This document shows positions 1 to 11,200 of a DNA stretch of 64,000 nucleotides, in pieces (the stretch's first letter is position 1; every line of letters starts with the position of its first letter). The stretch comes from JAQBQB01 sp963846925 (GTDB lineage Bacteria > Gemmatimonadota > Gemmatimonadetes > Gemmatimonadales > Gemmatimonadaceae), in NCBI GenBank assembly GCA_963846925.1, contig CAWJXW010000016.1, forward strand, positions 1 to 64,000. Reading direction: 5' to 3'. The translations under genes and the position numbers were made by a program. Under the pieces are notes generated by a model that saw only the letters and a program-made list of their open reading frames with translations, searched no databases and was not told the origin of the DNA.

Positions 1-1
1 G

Positions 2-1135
2 GCGACGATCACGGCGACGAGCGAAGGCAAGAGCGGCACGGCCGCGGTGACGATCTCGAACGTCGCGGTCGGATCGGTCGCCGTGCAGCCGCAAGGCCCG
101 ACGATCATGCAAGGCGCGAACGTGCAGCTGAGCGCCACGGTGCGCGACGTCAACGGGGTCGTCGTCACCGATCGCGTCGTGACGTGGACGACGAGTAGCG
201 CGGCGGTGGCCACCGTGTCGGCGTCCGGCGTCGTCACCGGTGTCGGTTCCGGAACGGTGACGATCACCGCGACGAGCGAAGGCAAATCGGGGAATACGTC
301 CGTGACGGTGCTCGCGGTGCCGGTCGCGAGCGTCACCATTCAGCCGGCGAGCCCGGACACGGTGTTCATCGGCTACACGGCGCAGCTCACCGCGATCATG
401 AAAGACTCGGACGGCGGAGTGCTCAACGGCCGCGCTGTGGCCTGGCACTCGAACAACACCGCGATCGCGACCGTCGACGCGGCCGGCCTCGTTTCAGGTG
501 TCGCCGCGGGCTCGACGACCATCACGGCGACGAGTGAAGGCAAGACCGCCTCGGTGACGATGGTCGCCATGAAGGCGCCCGTGGGAAGCGTCGTCGTCGT
601 GTCCGGGGCGGACTCGGTGAATACGGCGAACACGCCCGTCGGCTCGACTCAAGCCACCGCTACCGTCAGAGACGTGAAGGGAACGGTCGTAACAGACCGA
701 CCCATCACGTGGGTGGCCACGCCGGGATCGGTGGCTACCGTCTCGCCGAACTCCGGAGCAACGATCACCGTCGATGGAAAGGGCAAGGGTCAGGCGAAAA
801 TCATCGCCACGGCCGAGACGAAGGCCGATACGGCGACGGTGAACGTGGTTACCGCCGTTACGTCGGTGCAGATCACTCCGGCGGTCAAAACGCTCAGCGC
901 GTCGGCCGCCCAGACCGTGCAACTCACGGCGAATTGCAACGGCCCTTCGGCGTGCAGCGTCGTCGTGCCGGGCCGCACGATCCAATGGACGTCGAGCAAC
1001 ACGGCCGTGGCAACCGTCGACCCCGCTACCGGTCTCGTGACGGCGAAGAGCGTGGGCATCGCGCAGATCACGGCCACCGCCGTGTTCGACGGCGTGTCCT
1101 CGGCCGTCAAGGCCGCCATCACGGTCACTCCTTAG
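2..1135 (+). CDS. BIG2-domain surface protein, 3' part only
   Basis: The reading frame is open from base 2, and its first codons already encode the end of a BIG2 domain (ATITATSEGKSGT), so the start lies before the window. About 377 residues are visible: roughly four and a half Ig-like BIG2 domains of about 85 residues, each with a V.TW.SS..AVATV..G.VTGV core and a G..TITATSEGKSG closing strand. The last two domains (PVGSVVV..SDSV and VQITP...TLS) are also found at the C-termini of the genes at 1137 and 8143, so this is one of a tandem family. BIG2 domains usually act in cell-surface adhesion or as spacers; no partner can be named. It stops one base before the next gene's ATG, so the two are probably cotranscribed. 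Confidence 0.85.
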   Translation, partial: ATITATSEGKSGTAAVTISNVAVGSVAVQPQGPTIMQGANVQLSATVRDVNGVVVTDRVVTWTTSSAAVATVSASGVVTGVGSGTVTITATSEGKSGNTSVTVLAVPVASVTIQPASPDTVFIGYTAQLTAIMKDSDGGVLNGRAVAWHSNNTAIATVDAAGLVSGVAAGSTTITATSEGKTASVTMVAMKAPVGSVVVVSGADSVNTANTPVGSTQATATVRDVKGTVVTDRPITWVATPGSVATVSPNSGATITVDGKGKGQAKIIATAETKADTATVNVVTAVTSVQITPAVKTLSASAAQTVQLTANCNGPSACSVVVPGRTIQWTSSNTAVATVDPATGLVTAKSVGIAQITATAVFDGVSSAVKAAITVTP

Positions 1136-1136
1136 G

Positions 1137-4100
1137 ATGACGATGCCCCGGCCGGTCCGTTGGCATCAGCGTTTTCTGACGCCCGCGGCTCGGCGGGCCG
1201 TGTCGTGGGCTGGCCTGGTCACGGTCGCCGCGTGCGCCTTGACGACTGAAGTGATACCGACGATCGACGTCGCCTCCGTCTCGGTCACACCGCCGACGAC
1301 GACAGTGGCGGTCGGATCGCAAATACCGCTGCAGGCCGTGGTGCACGACGCGTCAGGGAAGCCGATCACGGGAACCGGCGTCTTCTGGTCCGTTCAGAAT
1401 CCGACGATCGCGTCAATCTCCAGCGCGGGCGTCGTGACGGGCATGGCGATCGGATCGACGGAGGTTTCGGCGAACGTGAACGGGAAGTCGGGCATCGCGA
1501 CGATTACGGTGCAGAAGGCCCCGGTGGCGAGCGTCGTCGTCACGCCGCCGCACGTCGACGTGGCGCCCAACGGTCAGGCGCAGTTTACCGCGATCGCCTA
1601 CGACGCCGCGCAGAATGCGCTCAGCGATCGCGCCATCGCGTGGAGCACGAGCAACGCGAGCGTCGCGACGGTGGACGCCGGCGGTTTGATGATCGCCGTC
1701 GGCCAGGGTTCGGCCACGATCACGGCGACATCGGAGGGAAAGACCGGCGTCGCGACGGTCAACGTCGGGCAGGCGGCCGTCGCCACGGTGACGATCACGC
1801 CGGCACCGCTCTCGATGTCGGTTGGGCAAACGACGCAGCTCGCGGCGACACTGAAGGACGCCTCCGGCAACGTGGTGACCGGACCCGCGGTCACGTGGTC
1901 GAGCTCGAACACCGCGGTCGCGACCGTTTCGGCACAAGGCATCGTCACGGCCGTCGCGGCGGGCAACGCGACGATCACGGCGACGAGCGGAGGAAAGAGC
2001 GGGTCCGCGGAGCTGACGATCTCCAACGTCGCGGTGGGATCGGTCAGCATCCAGCCACAGGGATCGTCGATCGTCGCCAGATCCGCCATCCAGTTGAACG
2101 CGACGGTGCTCGACGTGAGCGGCAACGTGGTCACCGATCGCGTCGTCACCTGGTCGTCGAGCACCGCGGCCGTCGCGACCGTGTCGTCGACCGGCCTCGT
2201 GACGGGCGTGACTCCGGGAACGGTCGTGATCACGGCGACGAGCGAAGGCAAGTCGGGAACCACGGCGGTGACGGTGACTCCCGTGCCGGTGGGCAGCGTG
2301 GTGCTCTCGCCGTCGACGCCGGGCATTCGCGTCACCGCGACGTTGACGCTGACGGCGACGGTCAAAGACACCGGCGGCGTGATCGTCACGGATCGCGTCA
2401 TTACGTGGACGTCGAGCAGCGCGGCGGTGGCGACGGTGACATCGGCCGGTGTCGTGACCGGCGTGGCTCCGGGAACGGCGACGATCACCGCGGCAAGCGA
2501 GAGCAAGAGCGGCACAGCAACCGTCACGGTCACGAAAATCCCCGTCGGCACCGTAGCCGTGTCGCCTCCGACCAAGAACATGTTGGTCACGCAGACTCTT
2601 GCCCTCACGCCGACGGTCAAGGACAGCGTCGGTAGTGTGGTGACCGACCGTGTGGTCACGTGGGGCTCGAGCAACACGGCCGTCGGCGACGGTGTCGACG
2701 ACCGGTGTGGTGACCGCCGTCGCGCCGGGCACCGCGGATATCACGGCGACCAGCGAGACGAAGAGCGGCACGAGCACGATCACCGTGTCGCTCGTTCCCG
2801 TCAGCTCCGTCGTCGTTCAGCCAAGTCCGGCGACCATCACGCTCACGGCCACGGCGCAGCTGGCGGCCGTCACCAAAGACTCGATCGGCGGCGTGTTGAC
2901 GGGCCGCGTGGTCACGTGGAGCTCCAGCGACGCCACGACAGTGAGCGTTTCGTCAGCCGGAGTGATCACCGCGCTCAAGATCGGCGCGGCGACGATCACG
3001 GCGACGAGCGAAGGCAAGAACGGGACTTCGTTGGTCACCGTGACGAAGATTCCCGTCGCCAGCGTAACGGTGGCGCCGCCGACCAAGGCGATGCTCGTCA
3101 CGCAGACCTTTGCCCTGACGCCAACCGTGAAGGACAGCGTCGGCAACGTCGTGACCGATCGCCCCGTCTCCTGGGGCTCGAACAACACCCCGGTCGCGAC
3201 GGTGTCGGCCGCCGGTGTAGTGACCGCGGTCGCGCCGGGCACGGCAATCATCACGGCGACGAGCGAGACGAAGAGCGGCACGAGCACGATCACCGTGTCG
3301 CCCGTTCCGGTCGGCATCGTCGTCGTTCAGCCCGCGCATGACAGCCTCACCATTGGCACCTCGCGGCAGTTCGCCGCCGTGACCGAAGACTCCATCGGCG
3401 GTGTCTTGACGGGCCGCGTGGTGACGTGGGGCTCGAGCGATCCGACGACGGCGAGCGTCTCGCCGACGGGCCTCGTCACCGCGCTCAAACTCGGTACGGC
3501 GACGATCACGCGCGACGAGCGAGGGCAAGAACGGCACGTCGACGGTCCTGGTGGCGAAGGTTCCCGTCGGCAGCGTGACGCTGGCACCGCCGAGCAAGGC
3601 GCTTCTCGTCACGCAGACCGCCGCGCTCACGCCGACGGTGAAGGACAGCCTCGGCACCGTCGTGACGGATCGTGTCGTCACGTGGGGCTCGAGCAACACC
3701 GCCGTCGCGACGGTGTCGTCGGCCGGCGTGGTGACCGCGGTCGCGCCGGGCACGGCGACGATCACAGCGACCAGCGAGACGAAGAGCGGCACGAGCACGA
3801 TCACGGTGTCGCTCGTTCCGGTGAGCACCGTCGTCGTTTCACCCGCGAGCGCCGGCATTCGCGTTACGGCCACGACGCAGTTGACCGCGACGACGAGGGA
3901 TTCGATCGGCGGCCTGCTGACCGGCCGCGTCGTGACCTGGGGCTCGAGCGACCCAACCGTCGCGACCGTGAACTCGACCGGTCTGGTGACGGGCGTCGCG
4001 GCGGGGACGGCGACGATCACGGCAACGAGCGAAGGCAAGAGCGGGACGTCGGCGATCACGGTGACGAAGATTCCCGTCGGCAGCGTGACGGTGGCGCCGT

Positions 4101-6913
4101 CGGCCAAGGCGTTGCTCGTGACGCAGACCTTCGGCCTCACGGCCACTGTCAGAGACACTGTTGGCACGGTCGTGACGGATCGCGTCGTCACGTGGGGCTC
4201 GAGCAATACCGCCGTCGCGACGGTGTCGTCGGCCGGCGTCGTGACCGCCGTCGCGCCGGGCACGGCGACGATCACGGCGACGAGCGAGACGAAGAGCGGC
4301 ACGAGCACGATCACCGTGTCGCTCGTTCCGGTGAGCACGGTCGTGGTTTCACCCGCGAGCGCCGGCGTCCGCATCACGGGCACCGCGCAGTTGACGGCCG
4401 TCACGAAAGACTCGGCCGGCGGCGTGTTGACGGGTCGCGTCGTGACGTGGGGTTCGAGCGACCCGACCGTCGCGACCGTGAACGCGAACGGTCTCGTGAC
4501 CGGCGTCGCGCTGGGATCGGCGGCGATCACCGCCACCAGCGAGGGCAAGAACGGGACGTCGACGGTCGCGGTCTCGAAGATTCCGGTTGGCAGCGTGACG
4601 GTGGCGCCGCCCAGCAAAGCGCTGCTCGTCACTCAGACCGCCGCCCTCGTGGCCACGGTCACGGACAGTGTCGGCACCGTCGTGACCGATCGTGTCGTGA
4701 CTTGGGGCTCGAGCAACACCCTCGTGGCCACGGTGTCATCGACCGGATTGGTCACGGCGGTCGCGCCTGGAACCGCGACGATCACGGCGACGAGTGAAAC
4801 CAAGAGCGGCACGAGCACGATCACGGTCTCGGTCGTTCCGGTAAGCACGGTCGCCGTTACACCGCCGAGCGCCGGCATTCGCGTCACGGCAACGACGCAG
4901 CTGACGGCGACGACGAAGGATTCGATCGGCGGCGTGCTGACCGGCCGCGTCGTGACGTGGGGCTCGAGCGATCCGACGGTAGCGACGGTGAGCTCCACCG
5001 GCCTCGTGGCCGGCGTGGCCGCGGGAACGGCGACGATCACGGCAACGAGCGAGGGCAAGAGCGGCACCTCGACGATCACGGTCACCAAGATTCCCGTCGG
5101 CAGCGTGACGGTGGCGCCGCCGACCAAGGCGATGCTCGTCACGCAATCCTTCCCTCTCGCGGCCACGGTCACGGACACCGCCGGCAACGTCGTGACGGAT
5201 CGTGTGGTGACGTGGGGCTCGAACAACACCGCGGTCGCCACCGTATCGGCGGCCGGTGTGGTCACCGCGGTCGCGCCGGGCACGGCGACGATCACGGCGA
5301 CGAGCGAGACGAAGAGCGGCACGAGCACGATCACCGTGTCGCTCGTTCCGGTGAGCACGGTCGCTGTTACGCCCGCAAGCGCGGCCGTCCGCATCACGGG
5401 CACCACACAGTTGACGGCCGCCACGAAGGACTCGGTCGGCGGCGTGTTGACGGGTCGCCTGGTGACGTGGGGCTCGAGCGACCAAACGGTCGCGACCGTG
5501 AACGCGAACGGCCTGGTGACCGGCGTCGCGCTGGGATCGGCGACGATCACGGCGACGAGCGAGGGCAAAAGCGGAACGTCGACGATCACGGTCACGAAGA
5601 TTCCCGTCGGCACCGTGACAGTGGCGCCGCCGAGCAAGGCGCTGCTCGTCACGCAGACGGTTTCTCTCACGGCGACGGTCACGGACAGCGTCGGCACCAT
5701 CGTGACCGATCGCGTCGTGACTTGGGGCTCGAACAACAGCCTCGTGGCCACCGTGTCGGCAACCGGGTTGGTCACCGCGGTCGCGCCGGGCACCGCGACG
5801 ATCACGGCAACCAGCGAAACCAAGAGTGGCACGAGCACAATCACGGTCTCGCTCGTTCCAGTGAGCACGGTCGTGGTTCAGCCGGCGCAGGACACGCTCA
5901 CCGTCAACGCCACGGCACAACTGACGGCCACCACGCTGGACTCGATCGGCGGCGTGCTGACGGGTCGCGCGGTGACGTGGGCCTCGAGCGACCCGACGAC
6001 GGCGAGCGTCTCGGCGAGCGGCCTCGTGACCGCGCTCAAACCGGGCGGCGTGACGATCACGGCGACCAGTGAAGGCAAGAGCGGGACGTCGGCGATCGTG
6101 GTGCTCCAGGTTCCCGTCGCGAGCGTCACGGTTCTGCCGCCGAGCCCCGACACGGTGTTCATCGGCTACACGACGCAACTCTCGGCGGTGACGAAGGACG
6201 GGGGCGGCGGAACGTTGACCGGTCGGGTGGTGACGTGGCAATCGGACAACACCGCCGCCGCGACGGTCGATGCGACGGGGCTCGTGACCGGCGTGGCCGC
6301 GGGAACGGCGAATATCACCGCGACGAGCGAAGGCAAAACGGGGTCAGTGACGCTGGTATCCACGGTGGCGCCGGTGGGCAGCGTGGTCGTCGCGCCGGCA
6401 TCGGATTCGGTGACAACGGGCGGGATCACCAAGCAGTTGACGGCCACCGTCAGGGACGTGAAGGGAACGATCGTGACCGACCGCACGATCACCTGGGCGA
6501 GCACGCAGCCTTCCCTCGCTTCGGTCTCGCCCAGCAGCGGCGCGACCGTCACGGTCACTGGAATCAGCCTCGGCTCGCCTTCGATCGTCGCGACCGCGGA
6601 GACGAAGTCCGGGTCTTCCGCGGTGAAGGTGATTCCGGCCGTCGCGACGGTTCAGATCGCGCCGCCGACGGCGACTCTGAGTGTGGCCACCACGCCGACG
6701 GTGCAGCTCACGGCCACACTGTTGGACGCGTCGAGCACGGTCATTGCCGGTCGTAGTGTCACATGGGCCAGCAGCGACCCGACGATCGCGACGGTGAATG
6801 CGGCAACTGGACTCGTAACAGCGAAGGCCCCGGGGACGGCGTCGATCACGGCGACCGCCGTTCTGGATGGTGTGACCTCGTCCGTGGCAACCGTTATCAC
6901 GGTGACACCCTGA
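1137..6913 (+). CDS. Giant BIG2-repeat lipoprotein (two single-base frameshifts)
   Basis: About 1,924 residues once two one-base insertions are removed, near 2694 (GTCGGCGACG where sister repeats have GTCGCGACG) and near 3510 (ATCACGCGCGACG where sisters have ATCACGGCGACG). The N-terminus has basic residues, a hydrophobic stretch and a lipobox ending VAAC near residue 37, so it is probably a lipid-anchored, exported protein. It then has more than 20 BIG2 Ig-like domains of about 85 residues. The centre (2529-6100) is built of seven near-identical two-domain modules. Both extra bases fall in modules that are 511 rather than 510 bp long, which independently marks them as insertions. The start ATG at 1137 follows the previous stop by one base, and the stop TGA overlaps the next ATG, so three genes look translationally linked. 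A structural or adhesive envelope role is inferred from the family; no ligand is known. Confidence 0.85.
2529..6100 (+). repeat. Seven-copy 510-bp higher-order tandem repeat (two BIG2 domains per unit)
   Basis: The marker encoding T-K-[IV]-P-V-[GA]-[ST]-V recurs at 2529, 3040, 3551, 4061, 4571, 5081, 5591 and (as LQVPVAS) 6101. Spacings are 511, 511, 510, 510, 510, 510 and 510 bp. Each unit encodes an odd domain (..KALLVTQT..., ending SETKSGTSTITVS) and an even domain (..VLTGRVVTWGSSD..., ending SEGKSGTS). Units are very similar at the DNA level, more so than neighbouring domains within one unit, so the array grew by duplication of the two-domain unit. Copy number may differ between strains or be misassembled. 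Confidence 0.9.
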
Positions 6914-8010
6914 TGATGCGCAAACTCTGGCTGCCCATTCTGGGCTCGATACTGGCGCCCCTCGCGCTGCGAGGCCAAAGCTCGACGCCTCAAAAGCTCT
7001 CGCTCAAATCGCGACCCGTCGCCGTGCGTATGCGCTCCGCGTGCGCGAGCACCGTGACGCAAGCGTCGGCGCCGACGGATGTTCAACGGCGCGACGCGCG
7101 CGAAATGGCGCAGCGCGCGAGGCAGTCCGCGATTCTCGGCGACGCGACGGCGTCGCTCAGCCAACTGCGCGGCGCCGCCGGACTCGATCCGAGCGATCCG
7201 AACCTCGCGTACGAGTTGGGTCGTGCGTACGAGAGCGCGGGTGCAATGTCGAACGCCGCCGAGGAATACTGCCGGTTCTTGTCGCTCGCCCCGAACGCCG
7301 CCGAGGCGGCTGACGTGCGGGCCCACGTCGCGACGATCGCGCCGCCCCGGCCCGACACCGTGGTCACGATCGAGGGGACGGCGTTCAAGCGCGGCGTCGA
7401 CGCGTCCGACCGGGGTCAGTGGGCGGACGCGGAGGTGTTCTTCACCACCGTCCTGCGGATTGATTCGACGTCCGCGGATACGTACTACAACCGTGCGCTG
7501 GTGCGGTCGATGCAAAATCATCGCGGTGAAGCCGCGGACGACTACGAGCGTTACCTGCGGCTTCGCCCCGAGGCGCTCGATCGCGCGCAGGTTGTCGCGC
7601 GCGTGAACGCTCTGCGTACACAACACATGTCGGCGTCACAGGCGTTCGGGCTGGGCGTGGTCGTACCGGGCGGCGGTCAGTTCTACACGAAGCGCCCGAT
7701 CCGCGGCATCCTGTCCCTCGCCGCCGTCGGCGCCGCCGCGGGGTTCGCGATGATGGAGAAGACGACGACGGACACCAAGACGCAAACGGCGAGCGATCCG
7801 TTCGGAAACAAGTACAGCTACTCGGTCACGACGGCGCACAAGACGCGGCCGTACACGATTCCGGGATTCGCCGCGGCCGGCGGGATCGCGCTGCTGAGCG
7901 CCATCGACGCCGCGCGTTACGCGGGCAGCGTGCGCGGGTCGAGCGTCTCTGTTTCGCTGGTGCCGGTTCCTAACGGCGTTGGCGGCCTCGTCAGTTTTGC
8001 GATTCCGTGA
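6913..8010 (+). CDS. Exported TPR protein coupled to the BIG2 gene
   Basis: Predicted 365 residues. The start is ATG 6913 (or the adjacent ATG 6916), overlapping the TGA of the upstream BIG2 gene as TGATGATG, which implies translational coupling. Residues 1-22 are a signal peptide ending near LRGQS. Two TPR blocks are visible: LAYELGRAYESAGAMSNAAE near residue 105 and TYYNRALVRSMQNHRGEAAD near residue 200. A C-terminal hydrophobic region with VVPGGGQFYTKRPIRG resembles the membrane-associated PGxGQFY motif of DUF5683-like proteins. The coupling suggests it helps assemble or anchor the giant BIG2 lipoprotein, but that role is an inference; only the fold and export are supported by sequence. 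Confidence 0.8.
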   Translation: MMRKLWLPILGSILAPLALRGQSSTPQKLSLKSRPVAVRMRSACASTVTQASAPTDVQRRDAREMAQRARQSAILGDATASLSQLRGAAGLDPSDPNLAYELGRAYESAGAMSNAAEEYCRFLSLAPNAAEAADVRAHVATIAPPRPDTVVTIEGTAFKRGVDASDRGQWADAEVFFTTVLRIDSTSADTYYNRALVRSMQNHRGEAADDYERYLRLRPEALDRAQVVARVNALRTQHMSASQAFGLGVVVPGGGQFYTKRPIRGILSLAAVGAAAGFAMMEKTTTDTKTQTASDPFGNKYSYSVTTAHKTRPYTIPGFAAAGGIALLSAIDAARYAGSVRGSSVSVSLVPVPNGVGGLVSFAIP

Positions 8011-8060
8011 GGCGAGCGGGTAACTACGACGAGGGATTCCAATAGGTTAGATTAGCTTTC

Positions 8061-8142
8061 GCGCAGTGGGCGGATCCTTCGGAGAAGGAGAGAGCTTGAT
8101 GCAGAAATCTCTTCCGCGTGGCCGCGAAAGTCGCGTCTCTAA
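8061..8142 (+). promoter_or_regulatory. Conserved leader upstream of BIG2 gene 8143
   Basis: This stretch resembles the segment at 11201-11330 before the next BIG2 gene: shared GGCGGATCC, GGAGAAG.GAGAG, a TCTCTTCC block, CGCGAAA.TCGCGTCTCTA and, running on, GCAACGTCGGGA. The GGAGAGA and TCTCTTCC blocks can pair, giving a possible leader stem. It probably carries the promoter and 5' UTR of the gene; no clear -10/-35 pair was recognised. Confidence 0.45.
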
Positions 8143-11100
8143 TTGATCGATGCCCGACCTCGGCGTTTGAGCAACGTCGGGAAGCGTGACGAGTTGCGTT
8201 TGCTGACGCCTCGGGCGCGACGCGTCGCGGTTTGGATCGCGACGGCGGGCCTGGCGGCGTGCGCCATCGCAAGGGACGTCGTGACCACCATCGACGTCGG
8301 GTCCGTATCGATCACGCCGCCGGCGACCACGGTGGCAGTGGGCTCGCAGATTCCGCTTCAGGCGCTCGTCCAGGATCCCAGCGGGAAGACGATCACGGCG
8401 ACGGACGTCCACTGGTCCGTCGAGAACCCGAGCATCGCGACGATCTCCAGTACGGGGGTCGTGACCGGCGTCGCGCTCGGATCGACGCAAGTCGCGGCGA
8501 GTGTGAACGGCAAGTCGGGGATCGGGACGATCACGGTCGAGAAGACGCCGGTGGCAAGCGTGGTGGTCACGCCCCCGCACGTGGACGCGGCGCCGGGGGG
8601 GCGGGCGCAGCTCTCGGCCACCGCGTACGACGCGGGGCAGAATCCGCTCAGCGGGCGCCCCATCACCTGGAGCACGAGCAACGCCGCCGTCGCGACGGTG
8701 GACGCGAACGGCATGATGACCGCGGTGAGCACGGGATCGGCGACGATCACCGCGACGTCGGAGGGAAAGAACGGCACTGCGACCATCTCGGTTTCACAGG
8801 CCGCCGTCGCCACGGTGACCGTGACTCCGAGTCCGATCACTATGACGGTCGGACAGACGACGCAGTTCACCGCCACCCTCACGGACGCCGCCGGCAGCGT
8901 CTTGAACGGACGCGTCATCACGTGGGGCAGCTCGAATCCCGCTGCCGCTGCCGTGTCGACGGCCGGGTTGGTCACGGCCGTTGCGTCGGGCAGCACGACG
9001 ATCACCGCGTCGAGTGAAGGAAAGAGTGGTACGGCGAGCGTGACGATCTCGAACGTCGCCGTCGGATCGGTCACCGTACAGCCGCAAGGCCCGTCGATCG
9101 TTCAGGGCGCGAACGTTCAACTCAGCGCCATCGTTCGCGACGTCAACGGCAACATCGTCACCGACCGCCTGGTGACCTGGTCGTCGAGCAGCACGACCCA
9201 GGCCGTCGTCTCCTCGACGGGGATCGTGACCGGCGTGTCGCCCGGCGTCGTGGTCATCACGGCGACGAGCGAAGGAAAGTCCGGCACGACGACGGTGACC
9301 GTGAGCCAGGTGCCCGTGGCCAGCGTGACGTTGTCGCCGGCGTCGGTGAGCGTTCGCACGACCAAGACCGCGACGCTCACGGCGACGGTGAAGGATTCGC
9401 TGGGCAACGTCGTCACGAACCGGCCGATCACCTGGTCGTCGAGCAACAACGCGATCGCGACGGTGAACGCAGGGGTCGTCACCGGTGTGGCGATCGGCAC
9501 GGCGACGATCACCGCCACGAGCGAGGGCAAGAGTGGAACGGCGACCGTCAACGTGACGGCGATTCCGGTGGCGAGCGTCGTCGTCTCGCCGGCGACGAAG
9601 GCGATGCTGTCGACGCAGACCTTCCCGCTGACGACGACGGTGACCGATTCCGCCGGGAACGTGGTCACGGATCGCGTCGTCACGTGGGGCTCGAGCAACA
9701 CAGCCGCGGCGACGGTGACGGCTGCGCCGCCTGTCGGGGCAACCGGCGTCGTGACGGCCGGGGCGCCGGGGACGGCGACGATCACGGCGACGAGCGAGGG
9801 CAAGAGCGGCACGAGCACGATCACGGTGACGCCTGTGCCGGTCGCGATCGTGGTCGTGCAGCCGCCCAAAGACAGCATCGCTCCGGGCACGACCGCGCAG
9901 CTCACGGCGATCACGGAGGATTCGGTCGGCAACGTGCTCACCGGGCGCACGGTGAGCTGGGGATCGAGCAACACCAACGTCGCGACCGTCTCGTCGTCGG
10001 GGCTCGTGACCGCGGTGGCGTTGGGCACGGCGACGATCACGGCGAGCAGCGAAGGCAAGAGTGGGACGTCGGCGATCACCGTGTACATCCCGGTGGCGTC
10101 GGTCACGGTCGCGCCGCCGACGGCGACCGTTCTCGTGACGCAGACCAAGCAGTTCACCGCGACGACGAAGGACGCGCAGGGGAACACGCTCACAGGCAGG
10201 CTCGTGACGTGGGGCTCGAGCAACACCACCGTGGCGACGGTCGACGCGACCGGACTCGCGACCGCGAAGGCGCTGGGAACGGCGACGATCACCGCGACGA
10301 GCGAAGGCAAGTCGGGCACGGCGACGCTGACGGTGAATCCGGTGCCGGTGTTCAGCGTCTCGATCACGCCGCCGAGCCCCGACACCGTTTTCCTCGCCTA
10401 CACGACGCAGTTGACGGCGGTGACGAAGGACTCGATCGGCGGCATTCTCACCGGGCGCGCCGTCACGTGGCAGTCGAACAACACGGGGATCGCGACGGTG
10501 AACGCCAGTGGCCTCGTCAGCGCGGTCACGGCGGGGTCGACTTCCATCACGGCGACCAGCGAGGGCAAGAGCGGTTCGAACACGATGGTATCGATGAAGG
10601 CACCGGTCGGGACCGTTGCGGTCTCTCCGTCGTTGGACTCCGTGACGACGGCCGGCTCGGCGAGCACGCGAACCCTCACGGCAACCGTGACGGACGTGAA
10701 GGGAACAGTCGTCACGGACCGAGTCGTGAGCTGGACGAGCGCGCCGGGGTCCGTCGCGACGGTGGCGCCGGCGTCTGGTGCCTCGACGACGGTGACGGGC
10801 AAGGGCGTCGGTTCAGCTACAGTTGTCGCGAAGTCGGAGACGAAGGCTGACACCGCGAACATCAACGTGATTCTCGCGGCGACCAGTGTTACGATCTCGC
10901 CGCTGACCGCCACTCTGAGCCTCACTGCGACCAAGACGGTCCAACTCACGGCGACGGTCAAGAACGGCGGCACGACCATCACGGGGCGCACGATCACATG
11001 GAGCTCGAGCGCCCCGGCGGTCGCCAGCGTCAACGCGGCGACTGGTCTAGTCACCGCCGTGGGTGTCGGGACGGCGCAAATCACGGCGCATATCGTCCTC

Positions 11101-11148
11101 GACGGCGTGAACTCGGCAGCTCCGGCGACCGTCACGGTGACCCCATGA
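8143..11148 (+). CDS. BIG2-repeat lipoprotein, intact
   Basis: An uninterrupted frame of up to 1,001 residues. The TTG at 8143 is the most upstream start and is uncertain; TTG codons at 8167 or 8197 are alternatives, and no ATG is in frame before the lipobox. A hydrophobic segment ending GLAAC near residue 40 is a lipobox, so it is a probable lipoprotein. About eleven BIG2 domains follow with the usual TWSSSN..IATV and GTATITATSEGKSG signatures. The N-terminal domain (SITPPATTVAVGSQIPLQAL) and the C-terminal TLTATV/TITGRTITWSS domains match the sister genes, while the middle is not the 510-bp array of the preceding gene. Function is inferred only as extracellular structural or adhesive. Confidence 0.85.
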   Translation: MIDARPRRLSNVGKRDELRLLTPRARRVAVWIATAGLAACAIARDVVTTIDVGSVSITPPATTVAVGSQIPLQALVQDPSGKTITATDVHWSVENPSIATISSTGVVTGVALGSTQVAASVNGKSGIGTITVEKTPVASVVVTPPHVDAAPGGRAQLSATAYDAGQNPLSGRPITWSTSNAAVATVDANGMMTAVSTGSATITATSEGKNGTATISVSQAAVATVTVTPSPITMTVGQTTQFTATLTDAAGSVLNGRVITWGSSNPAAAAVSTAGLVTAVASGSTTITASSEGKSGTASVTISNVAVGSVTVQPQGPSIVQGANVQLSAIVRDVNGNIVTDRLVTWSSSSTTQAVVSSTGIVTGVSPGVVVITATSEGKSGTTTVTVSQVPVASVTLSPASVSVRTTKTATLTATVKDSLGNVVTNRPITWSSSNNAIATVNAGVVTGVAIGTATITATSEGKSGTATVNVTAIPVASVVVSPATKAMLSTQTFPLTTTVTDSAGNVVTDRVVTWGSSNTAAATVTAAPPVGATGVVTAGAPGTATITATSEGKSGTSTITVTPVPVAIVVVQPPKDSIAPGTTAQLTAITEDSVGNVLTGRTVSWGSSNTNVATVSSSGLVTAVALGTATITASSEGKSGTSAITVYIPVASVTVAPPTATVLVTQTKQFTATTKDAQGNTLTGRLVTWGSSNTTVATVDATGLATAKALGTATITATSEGKSGTATLTVNPVPVFSVSITPPSPDTVFLAYTTQLTAVTKDSIGGILTGRAVTWQSNNTGIATVNASGLVSAVTAGSTSITATSEGKSGSNTMVSMKAPVGTVAVSPSLDSVTTAGSASTRTLTATVTDVKGTVVTDRVVSWTSAPGSVATVAPASGASTTVTGKGVGSATVVAKSETKADTANINVILAATSVTISPLTATLSLTATKTVQLTATVKNGGTTITGRTITWSSSAPAVASVNAATGLVTAVGVGTAQITAHIVLDGVNSAAPATVTVTP

Positions 11149-11200
11149 TGATTCGCCATGAAGCGAGCCAGACGCTACGACTAGCGGCATAGGATTCGCG

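Noticed and set aside
2694..3520. Programmed ribosomal frameshifting in the giant BIG2 gene
   Set aside because: No slippery heptamer or downstream structure recurs at the two sites, sister units lack the extra base, and similar indels occur in many unrelated genes of the window.
2529..6100. CRISPR-like regularly spaced repeats
   Set aside because: The period is 510 bp and the whole unit is coding and conserved; there are no short repeats with unique spacers and no cas genes.
1413..6558. Long minus-strand frames opposite the BIG2 genes
   Set aside because: They mirror the repeat period of the plus-strand domains, have Val/Thr/Ala-rich or Arg/Asp-rich composition from codon shadowing, and no start signals or families.
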